DNA of 64,000 bases from Nipponacmea schrenckii. Taxonomy: Eukaryota > Mollusca > Gastropoda > Lottiidae. This document shows, piece after piece, positions 1 through 13,019 of this stretch (its first letter is position 1; every line of letters starts with the position of its first letter). The translations under genes were made by a program, and so were the position numbers. Location of the stretch: contig JAUJPP010000012.1 of the NCBI GenBank assembly GCA_030562195.1, positions 21,576,001 to 21,640,000 on the forward strand, written 5' to 3'. Under the pieces are notes generated by a model. The model saw only the letters and a list, made by a program, of their open reading frames with translations. It was not told where the DNA came from and did no database searches.

Positions 1-133
1 GTGGAAGGGACAATGAAGGAACATTTCATATAAGTTGTTAGAAAGAAAATTATACAAAACTCAATTAAGATGATTTTGGTGTTCAAATCGATTTCAAATT
101 TCGTTTTATTATTCGAATATTGAATTTTTACAG

Positions 134-254
134 ACCTGGATTCCGAACAAGAGAGAATACTCCTCATTCTGTCCCCCAAGAGTCCAAGGTTACAACATCC
201 GGTGTTTGGGTTTCCAACAATGACCAAATCAATGCTCTTTGGAAGCTCCTCGAG
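134..254 (+). CDS. Probable internal coding exon of a gene extending beyond the left edge
   Basis: A 121-nt open stretch is bounded by an AG acceptor at 132-133 after a T-rich tract and a GTAAAC donor at 255-260. Read with one base completing an incoming codon, it gives 40 codons without a stop, starting PGFRTREN and ending NNDQINALWKLLE, and it closes in phase 0. Base composition is less AT-rich than the surroundings. I do not recognise the protein family. No matching next exon was found downstream, so either the following intron is long or this is a chance open stretch. Strand and splice sites are inferred from sequence only. Confidence 0.45.
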
Positions 255-1580
255 GTAAACCGGAAGTGAATTCTTCTCTATTGGAGGTCAAAAAGATATT
301 CGCATTGATTTTCAATTCTCATCTACTTTAACTATTTTCTTTATGTTGATTTTATTCTCAAAGTTTGGTTTGTGTTAACAACAATAACATTTTTATCGAT
401 TGTGTGTCAGAGACTTAAAAGAAGTGGAGTTTTACGTTCTACATCTTTGCTACAGTTGTGCTTTCTAAGATGAGAAACACCATCCAGTATACAGGTTGCA
501 AGGAAAGTGTCATCAGCCTACTATTCAGGCATCTTCAAATTTGCAGTTTGTATCACATTTGGCTTCAATGCATTGTTACATCCAAAAGATTAGAAACTCG
601 CCAATTCCAAAACACCCAAAATTTGAATAATCTTTGTTTCGTTTCCTTAGTAAGCCTTATTAAGTTTCAATTTAAATAAATTGTACGGTAGCCAAATAAA
701 GTGGGATTCACGTCCACCTTATTCGGCTTCTTATTGTCAATCGATCTTAAAACTGTCATTAACAGAATATGTTTTAATTGAGTCGCCATTATTCCATTAG
801 GCTACCTGCTGTGTAGCATTTTAGTTAATATAAATTCCTAGTCGTTCGCTACATGCACGTGTGTTTACGCGTGCATGAAATACAGAACATCATAAGTTAA
901 ACAAAGTAGGAAAGTTGGGAATTTTTTGTACAAACGTATGTCTAAAAGAATTTTTTTTTTTCATTTACGCCGAGACAAGTAGTGTGTAGGGAATACCTGA
1001 TAGCATATTGCTTTACGTAAGTCCTATACATATTTTATACCATTAGTCAATAAGAAACAGAAAAATTCGACGTAAAACTCAATTATACATGTATATACTA
1101 TATAAGGAACTATTCAAGGCCAAAACATTCCTCTCATACTAGGCAGTCCTAATGCTTATGGAATTCAAAATGTCTAGCTTTATACCTCAAAACACAAAGG
1201 CATTTGAAAATAAAAATATAGCAACAATCAATTTGTTCTTTGATGTGATATACGGATGGGATTTCAGCTGAGGTGCCGATATTAAATCCGAGAAACTGTT
1301 AGAGCTTAATTTGTCAGGGTAACCTGTTCCTTAGCATATATTTGAACATAAAACTCCATTTCGTCAGTTCAAAAAATCGAAAGTAGAAAAAATTACAGTC
1401 ATTATAGGGCAGTTACATCATATCAATCTAAATATGCGTATAGAAAATAGTTCAATAAAACTGTTAGTAAACAGTTTACCTCCATAAATACCTGTAATTA
1501 TAGAGTAGGTCACGTGATCTGTCGTGTCACAATACAATGTTGACAGTTGACACAATAATGGTCGCTGGTATTCTCTGTTT
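255..1580. other. Non-coding stretch, nothing recognised
   Basis: AT-rich intronic or intergenic sequence. The only short open frame (458-679, plus) has no splice or codon support. A degenerate SINE-tail-like motif (AAAACTCCATTTC) sits near 1350. Confidence 0.5.
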
Positions 1581-1582
1581 AA

Positions 1583-1840
1583 TTATAGATGGTATATTGG
1601 GGAGCAATCATACGGTTAGATTGCTTATATTATTGGTTTTGATGGAATATGGACGGGCTAGGGTTAGGGTTAATATAAAGTTAGGGATTGTTACAAAAGG
1701 GATAGGTGGAGGGGGCCGTTTTGAGGGTTAATTGTAGATGGTATGATGGGGAGCAATCATTGAATTAGATTGCTTATATTATTGAGTTTTGATGGAATAT
1801 GGACGGACTAGGGTTAAGATTAAGGTTAGGGAGAAATGGA
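1583..1840. repeat. Two-copy tandem repeat, ~149 bp period
   Basis: TAGATGGTAT...GGGGAGCAATCAT recurs at about 1586 and 1735, and the shared sequence continues through TTGCTTATATTATTG and GATGGAATATGGACGG. Each copy ends in a short GGGTTAGGGTTA-like run that resembles telomere repeat but has only about two units, so it is not a telomere. G-rich sequence follows to about 1880. Confidence 0.75.
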
Positions 1841-2326
1841 GGGGGGTATAAAGATGGGTATATGGGATAAGGGGGGGTTTAGAATAGATGGGGGTTCTTC
1901 GGGGCATAGACCATGGCCAGACCAGAGCGCGAAATTAACAATTAACACACTATTCTTTCAAAAATATGCCATTCTAGTTTTTAAAGTCGGATCGATTGCG
2001 ACAATTTTTTTCGAATTAGCATCGAAGTCATATCATTTTTGAATTTCATAGCCAAATTTTGTAAAAAAAAAAATGGATTGTGATATCAAATTTATAGATT
2101 TATTAACCCTATCAATCTTGGTGTTATTATAGAGGCGAGGGGTTAATATGATCTAAGTTGATACTTATCATATTGCTCCACCTCGGTCCCCGGGGGGTGG
2201 GGAGGGGCTCGGATTTCAAATCACATTTTAAGCGAGATTGATGAATGTGAGTTTGTAATATCATATCGGGTATTAAAGGGTTCAAGCTATAAGTTATGCC
2301 GAGTCCTATTTTTTATGAATATTTTT

Positions 2327-2518
2327 TTCGAATAAATGAATGAATGAATAGATGAATGAATGAATGAATTAATTAATGAATTAATACAGGAATAGATAAA
2401 TAAATGAATGCATGAAGAGATGAATGAATGAATGAATGAATGAATGAATGAATGAATGCATGAATTAATTAATGAATTAATACAGGAATAGATAAATAAA
2501 TGAATGAATGATTGTTTC
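2327..2518. repeat. (AATG)n microsatellite with a ~97-bp higher-order duplication
   Basis: GAATGAATG runs are interrupted twice by the same AATTAATTAATGAATTAATA segment followed by CAGGAATAGATAAATAAATG, near 2365 and 2462. A microsatellite block was therefore duplicated as a unit. Confidence 0.9.
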
Positions 2519-2849
2519 ATAAGAGCTGAATCAGAGACTAAAAATGGGTGTCCTTAACTCCCACACTCTCTACTGTCAACCTTTAAATCATACAGAATAA
2601 ATCTACAGAGACTAGGGTAACTTTAACTTTCAGGATAGTAGGTTCCATGGGCGGAGTTCCTGAAAACAATACGGCTATAAGTTAATCGGATTAAGCGTCC
2701 CAGGAAAGAAAAGGGATTAACGAAATGAAATAGTGACAAAGTGATAAACTATAAGATTATATTTAAAATCTCGGATTAGTAGAAATTTATTTATTAATTT
2801 TCCCTCATATCTCATTTCTCTAGAGACATCGTTCAGACCGTCATTAGAT

Positions 2850-3980
2850 TTTATTCTAACCATTCTTTTATTTTATTCATTCTTCTATTATTTTATTCAT
2901 TTTCCATTCTCCGTTTCTTCTATCTCCATTCTCCGTTTATTCTATTCATTCTCATTTTTTTTTCTATCCAGTATTCCTTTATTTTATTCAGTCTTCCCTA
3001 ATTTTATTCATTCTCCGTTTATTTTATTCATTTTCCATTCTCCGTATATTCTAATCATTCTTCTTTTATTCTAACCATTCTTTTATTTTATCCATTCGCC
3101 GTTTATTTATCCATTCCCTATTCTATTCATTATTCCTTATTCATTTCCATTCTCCGTTAATTCTATTCATCCCCCATTCTCCTTTTATTTTATTTATTCT
3201 CCAATTCTCCGTTTATTTTATTCAATCTCCTTTTATTTTATTCATTCTCCTTTTTATTATTCATTCTTTTCCCCTTTCTTTTCATTCTCCATTCGCTTTA
3301 TATTATTCATTCTCCATTCTCCGTTTATTCTATTCATTCCCATTTTATTTTATTCATTCTCCGTTTTCCGTTTATATCATTCATTCTCCATTCTCCGTTT
3401 ATTCTATTCATTCTCCGTTTATATCATTCATTCTGCATTCTCCGTTTATATCATTCATTCTCAGTTTATTTTATTCATTCTCCATTCTCCGTTTATTCTA
3501 TTCATTCTCCGTTTATATCATTCATTCTGCATTCTCCGTTTATATCATTCATTCTCAGTTTATTTTATTCATTCTCCTTTCATCTATCATTATATTCTTT
3601 TACATCTTTTCTATTTATATTTCATTTCTTTTGTTCTATTTTATTCATTCTGCTTTTATTTATATCATTCTACTTTTACTTAATTCATTTTAAGATTCAA
3701 TTTATTCATTCCCTTTATTCAAGCTTATAGTTTATTCCTGCCACCCTTAAATTTTATTCACTCTACTTTTAATTTATTCACTCTACTTTTAAATTATTTA
3801 TTCTTGTCTTTATTCATTTTACTTTCATTTTTTAACAGTTATTCCATTTATTCCTTTATTGTTATTTGTTCAAATATTATTCCTTTTGCTTTCGATATAT
3901 ATTCATTTAATTTGGAAATTTAACCTCAAGCATTCATCCATTCATTCATTCATTCATTTATTCATTCATTCATTCGTAAT
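2850..3980. repeat. Long degenerate ATTC-rich minisatellite field
   Basis: More than 1 kb of imperfect units of the type TTTATTCTATTCATTCTCCG, with local near-identical blocks (for example around 3350-3560), ending in a clean (CATT)n run at about 3935-3975. There is strong pyrimidine-strand asymmetry over the whole field. Confidence 0.9.
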
Positions 3981-5214
3981 AAAGCTCAGTGATCGCCCTC
4001 TCTCTATTGTTGGAAGTGTTTAAAACCAATAAACAATTCAATTCATCCACCATTCTATTTTTCTTTGGCATTCATCCTTCCACAATGCCTTTCTTTTATA
4101 TCCACAACATTTAATCAAGGGAGGGTGTACTGTGCCGAATGAACCCAAAGTGACCAAAATATAACGAAAACTGGAGTACTTTATTTAAAATTTTGTAATA
4201 TTATGTATAAAATCTACCATACCAACTCTTTTTATCCTTCGATTTATAAATCACGGGTTGGTATATTATTCCGAATGTATCCTAAATGCTTAAATATAAC
4301 GAAAACGTAAAAGTTGAAATCCAATTCAAATTCAAAAATCCTTTTAATTATTAAGCCTAATTTTGTTTAAATAAAAAGGTGGACGGGATTGAAAGTCAAC
4401 CATGACAGCACTTTGGGAGGAGCCGCAAAATGTTTGTTAACATTACAGTTTTCGAGGGTCCCTTTAACTTAACATGAATTTTACTACAGCTCTCGCTTAG
4501 CCGCCGACAGAACTACCAAACCGTTCTTGTAACTCACAGTCTTCTGAGCTGATATCACCTACAAAGAACAGCGGACATATGGCATATCATACCCACCCTT
4601 CTACAATGTAAGGTATTGAATTTGCACATGGCCGTAAAATCAAAGCTACAGAAGAAAATATTAAATGTGTCAAACGGCTTTATAGAAAATTCTATGGATC
4701 TTTGTAAGATATTGAATAGTCCGTAATTTGATAAATTGTTATGGTATTATTTGGGTCAAATGGACAAAAAAACAAAGAACGAATGAAAAAAATACGGCTC
4801 ATATTTCTGCACCTTTTTAAATAAACGATGATTAACAATTGCTCGAGAAGGTAAATATATTTGAACTAATTTTGTTAAACGTTTGCTTCTTCTATAATAT
4901 TGTCGTTTCAAAATCTTCTTTTTACAAACTGATAAAATTATAGCCATGTTTTTATCCAAAATATCTTGAATTAAAATGTGTTATTTCTCAATGAAAAATT
5001 AAAATTTTGTGGTAAGACTATCTTTAATTTGAACCAGGAATCTGAATGTTGTTATTGGTACCAAACTGTATATCAATTAGAAAATATTAACTATAGTAAG
5101 TCAAAATATATCAATATTAGAAATCACCTTTTTTTAAAAGATAATTTTTTGCAAAGGGAGAACATCATAAAATTATTTAATGTATTATTCAAATATTATT
5201 TCATTGATTTATCT
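3981..5214. other. AT-rich stretch, no gene seen
   Basis: Very AT-rich sequence. Open frames of 67 and 95 codons (4756-4959 minus, 4978-5265 plus) are dominated by Asn, Lys, Phe, Tyr and Leu as expected from composition, and no splice-linked exon is visible. Confidence 0.5.
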
Positions 5215-5365
5215 AATTATTTGTTTATTTATTTATTTTATTTATTATTCAATTATTTTTTTTAATTTATTTAATTAATTAATTTAATAATTTATTAATT
5301 TTAATTTATTTTATTTTATTTTATTAATTTATTTTATTTTATTTATTCATTCATCCATTTATTCC
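5215..5365. repeat. (TTTA/ATTT)n low-complexity tract
   Basis: Almost pure A/T sequence of TTTA, TTTAT and TTAAT words, ending in ATTCATTCATCCATTT, so it is related in composition to the ATTC field upstream. Confidence 0.85.
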
Positions 5366-5824
5366 ATTTTTTTAATTATATTTCTTTTGTTTCATTTAAG
5401 ACCTTATCTCTGAGTTTCTAGTCTACAAAAATTTCCTTCGACTAATTTGTTTTAATTCGAAATTCCTCCATTCTTTCACCAATGAAATGAGGTTGAAACA
5501 TTGAAACCTTATTCTTTACATTATTTAATATATTTCATGAATCCAATTAGTATTTTTACACTTGAGATATGTACCGTCCTGAAATCAATACTCTATATGA
5601 ATATAACAAGATTTTTCAGATATTTTTTTGTTGTTGTAGAAATGGGTCAAGTCGGTCTGGGTTAAACTTGTATTTTATTCTTTGATTTTGAAATTCTTCA
5701 AGCAGGTCAATGGCGTCTGAAGTAGACTGGAGTTCTTGAAAAATTTGATGGAAGAGAACTTGAATTATTTACTTTTAAAGACGTAAAACTCCTCTGTATT
5801 TTAATTTTACAACAAATGATGCAT

Positions 5825-6100
5825 TAATTCATTCATTCCTTTCTTCGTTTATTCTTTAATCCACCGATTTCATTCATTCCTTCGCCCATTCATTCATTCA
5901 TACATGTACTCATGTCTTTTCATCTTTCATTTATGTATTCATTTATTTATTCATTCATTCTTTCGCCAATTCATTCCTGCAAAAATTCATTCATTCATAC
6001 ATGTACTTGTGCCTTTTTACCTCTATTCATTCATTTATTCATTCGGCAAATTCATTTATTCATCTATCCACTCTTACCTTCATTCATTCATACACGTAAA
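5825..6100. repeat. Second ATTC/TTCATTCA microsatellite field
   Basis: Imperfect TTCATTCATTC repeats with an internal duplication of a segment containing CATTCATACATGTACT (near 5890 and 5990). The Phe/Ile/His/Ser-rich open frames here on both frames are microsatellite translations. Confidence 0.85.
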
Positions 6101-6308
6101 CATTGTATAAGACACTCCAGAAATATTTGGACATAATGAGCTTGGTTGATGACAAGACGACCGAGCTGTTTCAACCAGATTTCAATATTTGAGTTAATTT
6201 TCTGGTAACATTTGTTGCCGTGGTATTGATTCAATTTAAATATTAACTCAAAATATTGACAAATCTGGAATTTAATTTGGCTTAAATCAATGACGTGGGG
6301 CGTCTACG

Positions 6309-6918
6309 TTAAAGTGATACTGTGTCTTAGCATGAACATAAAACTTTAGTTCTCAGGATTGTCAATATGAGTATATATTTATCAGTCAACTTACCTGGTG
6401 TCATAAAGAAACAGAATCCCTTAAAATCTGGAAAACTCACACAACTAAGTCATTTTTGAAAACGCTTATTAAGCATTTTTCTATACTCACATTCATCTTT
6501 ATGGATAATTACCTATTTTTTGGGAAATTTATTTATTTTTTCATGTCATTTATGGCAGCAGGTATATTTACTGATGAATAGAGCTCTCATTGGCCGAATT
6601 TAAAATTTTGCACTTTCTATTCCAATACTTTTTTATATAATATACATCATTATTCTTGGTATTTTTGTAAATATCTTATCATATTAATATTCAAAGTGTA
6701 TTATACTACTTTTTTTATGTATATTATACCTTATTGTTCATTTATATATCAAGATGAATTGATTTTGGTAACGGATTAACATAAGCTTTAGCTTGTTTCC
6801 GAAACCACACTTATGTAATGTAATTATTGTGTACAGTTGAAAATAAAATATTGTTTAAATCAAATCAATTTAAAATTTTCAAATTTCATGTTCATTCTAA
6901 GACGCATTATCCCTTTAA
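6309..6918 (+). mobile_element. MITE-like element with TTAA ends, split by a nested insertion
   Basis: The left end reads TTAAAGTGATACTGTGTCTT and the right end, reverse-complemented, reads TTAAAGGGATAATGCGTCTT; both continue into AGNATGAACAT. These are terminal inverted repeats of about 30 bp with TTAA at each outer edge. Positions 6320-6609 are homologous in reverse complement to 13733-14071 (shared CTTACCTGGTGTCATAA, GTATATTTACNGATGAATAG and others). No transposase is encoded. TTAA targets are typical of piggyBac-type cut-and-paste elements, so a non-autonomous element of that kind is the inference. Confidence 0.7.
6610..6866 (+). mobile_element. Nested insertion within the MITE, flanked by a 13-bp direct repeat
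   Basis: AATTTAAAATTTT occurs at 6597-6609 and again at 6867-6879, while the homologous element at 13.7 kb has this sequence once with no gap. The intervening 257 bp is therefore an insertion with a target-site duplication. It contains a segment (about 6765-6815: GGTAACGGATTAACATAAGC, then TTTAGCTTGTTTCC) repeated at 34578-34630, and ends with an AATAAA-bearing A-rich stretch. This suggests the 3' end of a retrotransposon, of unidentified family. Confidence 0.6.
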
Positions 6919-7079
6919 AGGCATATGGTCTGTTAAAAACGTCATAAAGGTATTTAGCTACTTTAATAGCTTGATTTTTTTTGTAGTATCCAAAATAATA
7001 TTCGTGGTCAAATATGTTGAAGAAAATAGAGATGAAAATTCTACAAGCGTAGAAACAAATAATTATAAAGAACTTTGAA

Positions 7080-8160
7080 TATTATTATAGTCAAAGACGC
7101 TGGACTTCTTAAGGTTTGAGGGTGTATGGTGACGGTCGTCTAAATAGAAACAGTTCATAAAGCGATATCACCTTTTTAGCCAAATATCCCCACTACTCAA
7201 AATCTTGAAGAAAATTTATTACAAAATTTTTTGCAGATCATAGCGATCGCCAGTTGCGTTTGTTGCGAACAAGAACAGCGGTTATGAGTTTCGAACGTAA
7301 CTATCATGGAAGTGAATTGTAAGTTGCATTCGTATGTCATTATTCGCAACTCAGCGATTTGGTCAATCACATATTTAAATTATTCACTGCAAGGGCATCT
7401 CATTTCCAAGCAAGTTTGAAAAAAACATGTCGTGTTAAAGGGCTGTACTTGGTTCTGCTCCGGGAAATTCGCATCCCTTGTTTATGGGACATAATAACCC
7501 ATTTCCCCCTATTTATAATCATCAATTGGTCGGGGGTCTCGCGAGACTTTTATCATATAACACGGCTCCCTACGGAGTTTACCGAAGATTAGCGATTACA
7601 CACTTGCATGATGGGAAGGAAGATTTACGAGGGCATCCAATTCTCATTATAGGTAGTTAAATATTTCAAAAGTTACCTGAACGCGCCTTTGTTCGCGACC
7701 AGTCGCGCGTGTCTCGTGCCATCCAGATATGTCAGAAGTAAACGGAGGAATTCGTTGACTTGACACGTGATTAAATTTTAAAGCTCTTCAATATGAAGGA
7801 AGAAATGTTATCTTATTTTTACGCTTCCCGCATTAATTTCCCCATCAAATATTCAAAACTTGGTTAATTTTTCCGCTTCTATGCATTTTATCGCAGTAAG
7901 TGGAAATTAGAACTGCCGGCTTTCAAGACCGACCATCAAGTAGGTCGTATAAAATTTAGACATGTATTCATTAAAAGACATTTTAGCGACATGCGTTTTT
8001 GAAAATTGTTAAAAAAATTTTAACAATATTATCCAATGTTTCTTCATATTTACGTTTCATTGCCCCCAGATGAATGCAATAATGGAATTGAGGTAATTGT
8101 TTTCGAATTTTGAAAGTACACTGAGTAATTTCGCAGCCCTTTCTGTTGTAATTGTCTTAG
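7080..8160. other. Intergenic stretch, nothing recognised
   Basis: Mixed-composition sequence with short open frames in several phases (7359-7592, 7478-7660) that overlap each other and have no supporting splice signals or recognisable motifs. Confidence 0.45.
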
Positions 8161-8165
8161 TACAA

Positions 8166-8265
8166 GGTGTTATAAGAGACATTTTGTTATAGAAGCACTG
8201 GCCTAGGTCAAGTATTAGGTGTTATAAGAGATATCCTGTTATAGAAGCACTGGCTTAGGTTACAA
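8166..8265. repeat. Two-copy tandem repeat, 52-bp period
   Basis: GGTGTTATAAGAGA...GTTATAGAAGCACTGG occurs at 8166 and 8218 with few differences. Confidence 0.85.
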
Positions 8266-8387
8266 GTAGAGACTATGGATATTAACACTAGAATACATCA
8301 ATTTCTTAAGATATTCTAACTTCTGGAAATATTTACAAAACAAATAATGCACAGTGGTAGCTTCGAAATATCTACGTATAACCAATC

Positions 8388-8660
8388 AAGTTTAAAGGAG
8401 TTGTACGTCTTTTGAACGTTAAGTTTGAAATCAAACGAAATTTTGTGCTTTTCGCCCTTCAATAAGTACACATTTAAATACGGTACTCACATACAAATAT
8501 ACATCAAAGGGAAGTACATAACAAGTTTTAAAAGGAGTTTTACGTCTGTTGACGGTAAGCTTGAAATCAAACGAAATTCAGTTGTGTATTAGTACCCCCT
8601 TCAATAATATACATTTAAATGCATATTATACAAATATACATCGAAGGGATATACACAACA
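8388..8660. repeat. Two-copy tandem repeat, ~135 bp, carrying the SINE-tail motif
   Basis: CAAGTTTAAAGGAG...TTGAAATCAAACGAAATT recurs at 8388 and 8522, continuing through CCCTTCAATAA, ACATTTAAAT and ACAAATATACATC. Each copy holds an AGGAGTTNTACGTCT motif like the SINE tail described elsewhere in this window. Confidence 0.8.
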
Positions 8661-9308
8661 ACAAATGTTAAATAGAGTTTTGTGCTTACATTATCAGTCG
8701 TGCTTATCATAATATAAACAAGTAAGTAGAGACATAGGAAACTAAGAGAAATTGTATGTCCTACAATTCTACCAAAGGACAAAACAAAAACTGGATGAAA
8801 TCAAAAGATCATCATCGAGGGTCACTTACAAGCCATTGTGTAAGCTTACCGCTGACCTACTGAGTTCTTTTCACATTCGTCAATGGACGCAATAATGGTC
8901 CATAATGAGAAGACACTGAAATCGCTCCAGTCGAGAAATTCCATAACAAGGCGGTGTTAATTACGTCTTAAGGGTCACACTGTACAGGTCAGCAGCCATA
9001 GCCCCGGGCACCTGCTATTGTCCCCCATCCTTTTGACTGTCCCAAAACAAAGGGGTTGGTAGGTGTTTTTAATTCTAATTCGACCAAAGGATGTGATTAC
9101 TTCAAACTAAAATCTACAAGTTACACAATTCAAAAGAAATTGAGCCCTCGATCTGAACAGTTGATAAACTCGAGACAAAGAAACGGGGAGGTTAGAAAAG
9201 GTGTAATTTGGGATTAAGGCCCCTTGATGAACGAGAAACTTGCCGCTAGGTGTCGCCTATCATATTACTTACACCATTCATATAGATTAAATTTTAATTA
9301 GTATAACA
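8661..9308. other. Intergenic stretch, nothing recognised
   Basis: No open frame, repeat array or element end could be supported here. Confidence 0.45.
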
Positions 9309-9311
9309 GTA

Positions 9312-9349
9312 GAATGAATGAATGAATGAATGAATGAATGAATGAATGA
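9312..9349. repeat. (GAAT)n microsatellite
   Basis: About nine uninterrupted GAAT units, the same motif as in the 2.3 and 3.9 kb fields. Confidence 0.95.
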
Positions 9350-10268
9350 CCATGTCAAATGTGTATTTTACCCATTCACGTGTTTATTAATTTAGTAGAT
9401 ATACCTTTAAGATATCAATGGGTATACCCAATCGCAGAAAGCCATGATGTACACATAATCTGGCCACAAAGATAAATACCATTGTACTGTTACTGAATAC
9501 AATTATGAATTACGTTTTGGACGAGGATGCAAAAGGTAATAACGGAAATAAATATTAAAATACATTCTACCAGTTATTCCTTTTCCTTGACCGTTTGTTA
9601 TTAAAAACTCACACACAAAAAAATTAAAATTAAAATAAATAAATAAAAAATATAAACCACAAAATTTAATATAAGCAAGTCCAGCTGCGGGATGGGAAAT
9701 TACTTTTTTTCTAAAATAAAAAATCATAATTACGGAAATAAAACAGTTTTTTCCACTTATTTGTATTGTTGATTTTTTGAATCGTTTGACGTCATACGTA
9801 TAAATGTGGTTTAAATACGACCTGGGTAGCTACTATATTTGAATGAAACGAACTTCAAAGTTCGGAAAAACAAAAACAATGTCCTATATTATGTTTGGTT
9901 AAGGGTACAAATCAGTTTTTGGTGTATGTTTCGGTGCATTTTTTTTTAAATCGCAGTAGGGTGACATAAAAATCCCCACCCCACATAAAAAACCAATGAA
10001 ATTTGAGTTCATTGCCAGTACAATTAAATGGACTTTAAATTTGTATTAAACGTCAAACCACTTTGGACTTCCTTTTTCAGATAGTTCCCTCTTTGGCCCA
10101 AACAATATCTTAAGTTAAATATTAAAAACTTTATCTCCGCTCCCAAAACAATTCCTAAAGGATATTTTATCCAAAACACATACCAACAGCATATAAAAGT
10201 GTCTCAAATTCATAAAAATTGAGGAATACAAAAACTCAGATTTGGCTAAAGATCGGACATCAACTAAT
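9350..10268. other. AT-rich intergenic stretch, nothing recognised
   Basis: An open frame on the minus strand (9503-9727) is AT-rich low-complexity translation. A TGACGT half-site occurs near 9789. No gene is supported. Confidence 0.45.
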
Positions 10269-10269
10269 A

Positions 10270-10510
10270 GATGTGTACAATGGAGTGAAAAATTATAAGT
10301 TTAATTAGTACTTAATAGCGAAAGAAATAAAATGGAGTTGTACTCTTTTTATCTGCAGGTTACATTAATCTTTAAGTCTGTTGTAGCCATAAAAGTGTAC
10401 AATGGAGAGAAAACATCATATAAATCTAATTAGAACCGAATGAAATAATATGTTGACTCCCTTATGTCTGCACGTAACAAGAACATAACTTTTTCAGAGT
10501 GTTGTACGGT
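10270..10510. repeat. Two-copy tandem repeat, ~122 bp period
   Basis: GTGTACAATGGAGNGAAAA starts at 10273 and 10395. Both copies continue with TCTAATTAG-like and ACTC...TATCTGCA-like segments, and a degenerate third start may lie near 10500. Confidence 0.65.
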
Positions 10511-12765
10511 GATTTTAGTGCTAGAGGGAAGTGGTTGAAAGCAACTTCCGGTTTAGAAGATATTTTTTTTTCTGTCCTTCAATTAAAAACTATAAAATCA
10601 AAATTGAGAATTAATCATCAAATACAGATTAACACGTGCATACAATTTTCTACGGTAGAGAGCTCCCCCCTGATACGCACGACATGACCCCCCTTGAAAT
10701 GTTATTAGGGACCGACCAACAACAAGCAAGCATCATAACTAATCCGAGCTTCTTTGTTCGGTCTCAATAGGTATATCTCGATCGTCCATTCAAAGCCGTT
10801 CAGGTGTAACATTAAGCGAACAATGGCAAGGAAAACTTCTCTCGAGAAAGAATGTTTTAGAGCGTAACGGGTTGACCACATGCTGGGACCTCGTTTGTCT
10901 CAGGTAGCACGTCGATGTGTCCTCAGAGATGGGAAAAAAAGAAGTGCCAATTCACACAACCTAAAGAGAGGCATCTTCAAAACGAAACGAGCAAACCTGA
11001 AGAAGGACATGAACGAAAACGAAACCACCAAATGCGTTCTTTTTTTACCCAAAAGGCTGAAATTGTAAGATAAACGGTTAGAGACACGATGGTCACATTT
11101 CGTTGCTTATGTACTCTCAGAAAAAGCAAAAATCGAAAACAAACGTCGTGCTGTGGATGAATGTAAATGAACAGAATGCGATGATTCCCAAGTAGGAAGG
11201 GGCAAGAGATGGTGGAAAAGTGGGCAATTCTAGCGCGAGTCAGTCTAAATCATTCTAGATAGAATCAATTCTCCTAAATGTACACAAGCTCCGTTAAACC
11301 CTCGATTCATTTTTAACCAGTCCCATTCCTTAATAGTGTATTACCCCACCTTCAGGCATTTAAAACAAAAACAACAAGACTGAGAAAGATATAAGCTCAT
11401 CCCATCATGAAAATAATTCAAGCAAAAATATTGAGATTGAAATTGCCCTACCCCGTCGCTACGATCAAAGTCTATGCCCGATTAGCGCAACTGAATAACA
11501 GGGGATGGGATAAGTATATGTGAACGCACCAAATGTGTTGATGAATATAAAATTTAAGATGGTCAAGCATAGTTTTTGTAACTTGAACCGTTACTAATGA
11601 AAATATACACAGGTGTCCTTAGAATTTAAAGAGAAAACACAAGATGTTCGTGTTAATAGAACACTTTATATTCAAAATAACCACAAATATGGCCGAGAGG
11701 GTCACAAACAATGCACCAATTCCTCGGATTATACTTAAATCCATTGACTTTTGACTCAGAAACGGTCATCGTTCTCTTTTGAGCACCGGTGTGCAGCAAA
11801 GTGGACCGTTATCACCTACTTATTTATCGTATTGTGTGAATATAATTGATATGATTTGACGTATACCATTCATAGTTTTGATCTACGTTCGAAATTCCTT
11901 TTTCCCATAACGGCTTGTAACCAAGGCAAACTCTTAGGACCGTGACTTTTTATGATTTGTATAAATGAAAACAAGAAAAAGTATCTTTTAACTGACAAAT
12001 CGACGCAGTGTGGTGTGACACTTTCATATTATAATTCATAAATGCTATTTCAACTTACTATAGTGGACACATTCATACGAGAATTAAAATAAATAGTATG
12101 ATCCACTGCCAAACATTAGCTCATGTATTAACCAGCAGAACATACCACAGTCTGTGATTGTTTGTTCGATTCTGGCTTTCATTAACGTATGTGTCATTGG
12201 TTGGAAATGATCTAGTATAGAAACTTTGTATTCGATTAAAAGATCACCATAAAACAATAATCGAATGTCATACAATGAAGCAATCTTAAGGAGAAATAAG
12301 AAATTTGAGTTTGTCCATCAAAAGGCCAATCTTACTTCTACAGAAACAGAACACAACAAAAACAGTTTAGTAAGTTTTTTGTATAGCAACTTAAACAGAT
12401 GCAAATTTCTGATAACCCAATAAAAGAAAATTATGTCAAAGAATCGAAACTCAGACGTATTCGACACAACTGAAAAGGATTCGGATTTCTAGATCCCCTC
12501 TTTTGACAACCTTTTAAAAATGAATCGGATACAACCAAAAGAATCTTTACGACGAGTATCACTAGCTAGCGGTAAATGAGTACAATTGTAAGAAATTATT
12601 TTACTTATTGTCCGCCAAGATTAACTCGTTATGGGGCTTTAAGATATGCTAATTCCCTCAATAAAAGCCCTGAATGGCATGTATAGAAACCCTATGTAAA
12701 GATCTATCTCCCTACACAGCCCTTTGAAACTGTAGCTTTATTTATATCCCGTCAACATCATCGTC
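10511..12765. other. Intergenic stretch of ~2.2 kb, no gene supported
   Basis: Contains short open frames only (10880-11068 plus is rich in Lys/Arg; 12084-12275 minus). Neither has convincing splice sites, recognisable motifs or an extended coding bias. No repeat array was seen. Confidence 0.45.
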
Positions 12766-12768
12766 AAC

Positions 12769-12945
12769 AGGGTACGACATTTTTCACTGACCACAAAATT
12801 AACACGTGTTTCAATAAATATTTATATTTATTTTCATTTAATGTTTTCTCTTTTTCTGAGAGGTTTAATGACGTCAGGACTCCTGTACGAATAACGGGGT
12901 GTGGCATTTTTTACTGACCACAAAATTAACACTATTTGAATGAAA
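12769..12945. repeat. Two-copy repeat, ~125 bp spacing
   Basis: ACTGACCACAAAATTAACAC occurs near 12786 and 12913, each preceded by GGGNNNGNCATTTTT and followed by TTTGAAT/TTTCAAT. Confidence 0.75.
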
Positions 12946-13019
12946 TTAAATTAAAAGTTTCTTTTGGCTCAGTTTTTTTTTTAATCTGGTTTAATTCCGT
13001 CACGAGTGCCCACCCTAGA

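Noticed and set aside
1655..1830. Telomere-like GGGTTAGGGTTA words
   Set aside because: Only about two units each, inside a local 149-bp duplication.
2287..2520. SFIHSFIHS-type frames here and at 5904-6136
   Set aside because: Direct translation of the AATG/ATTC microsatellites.
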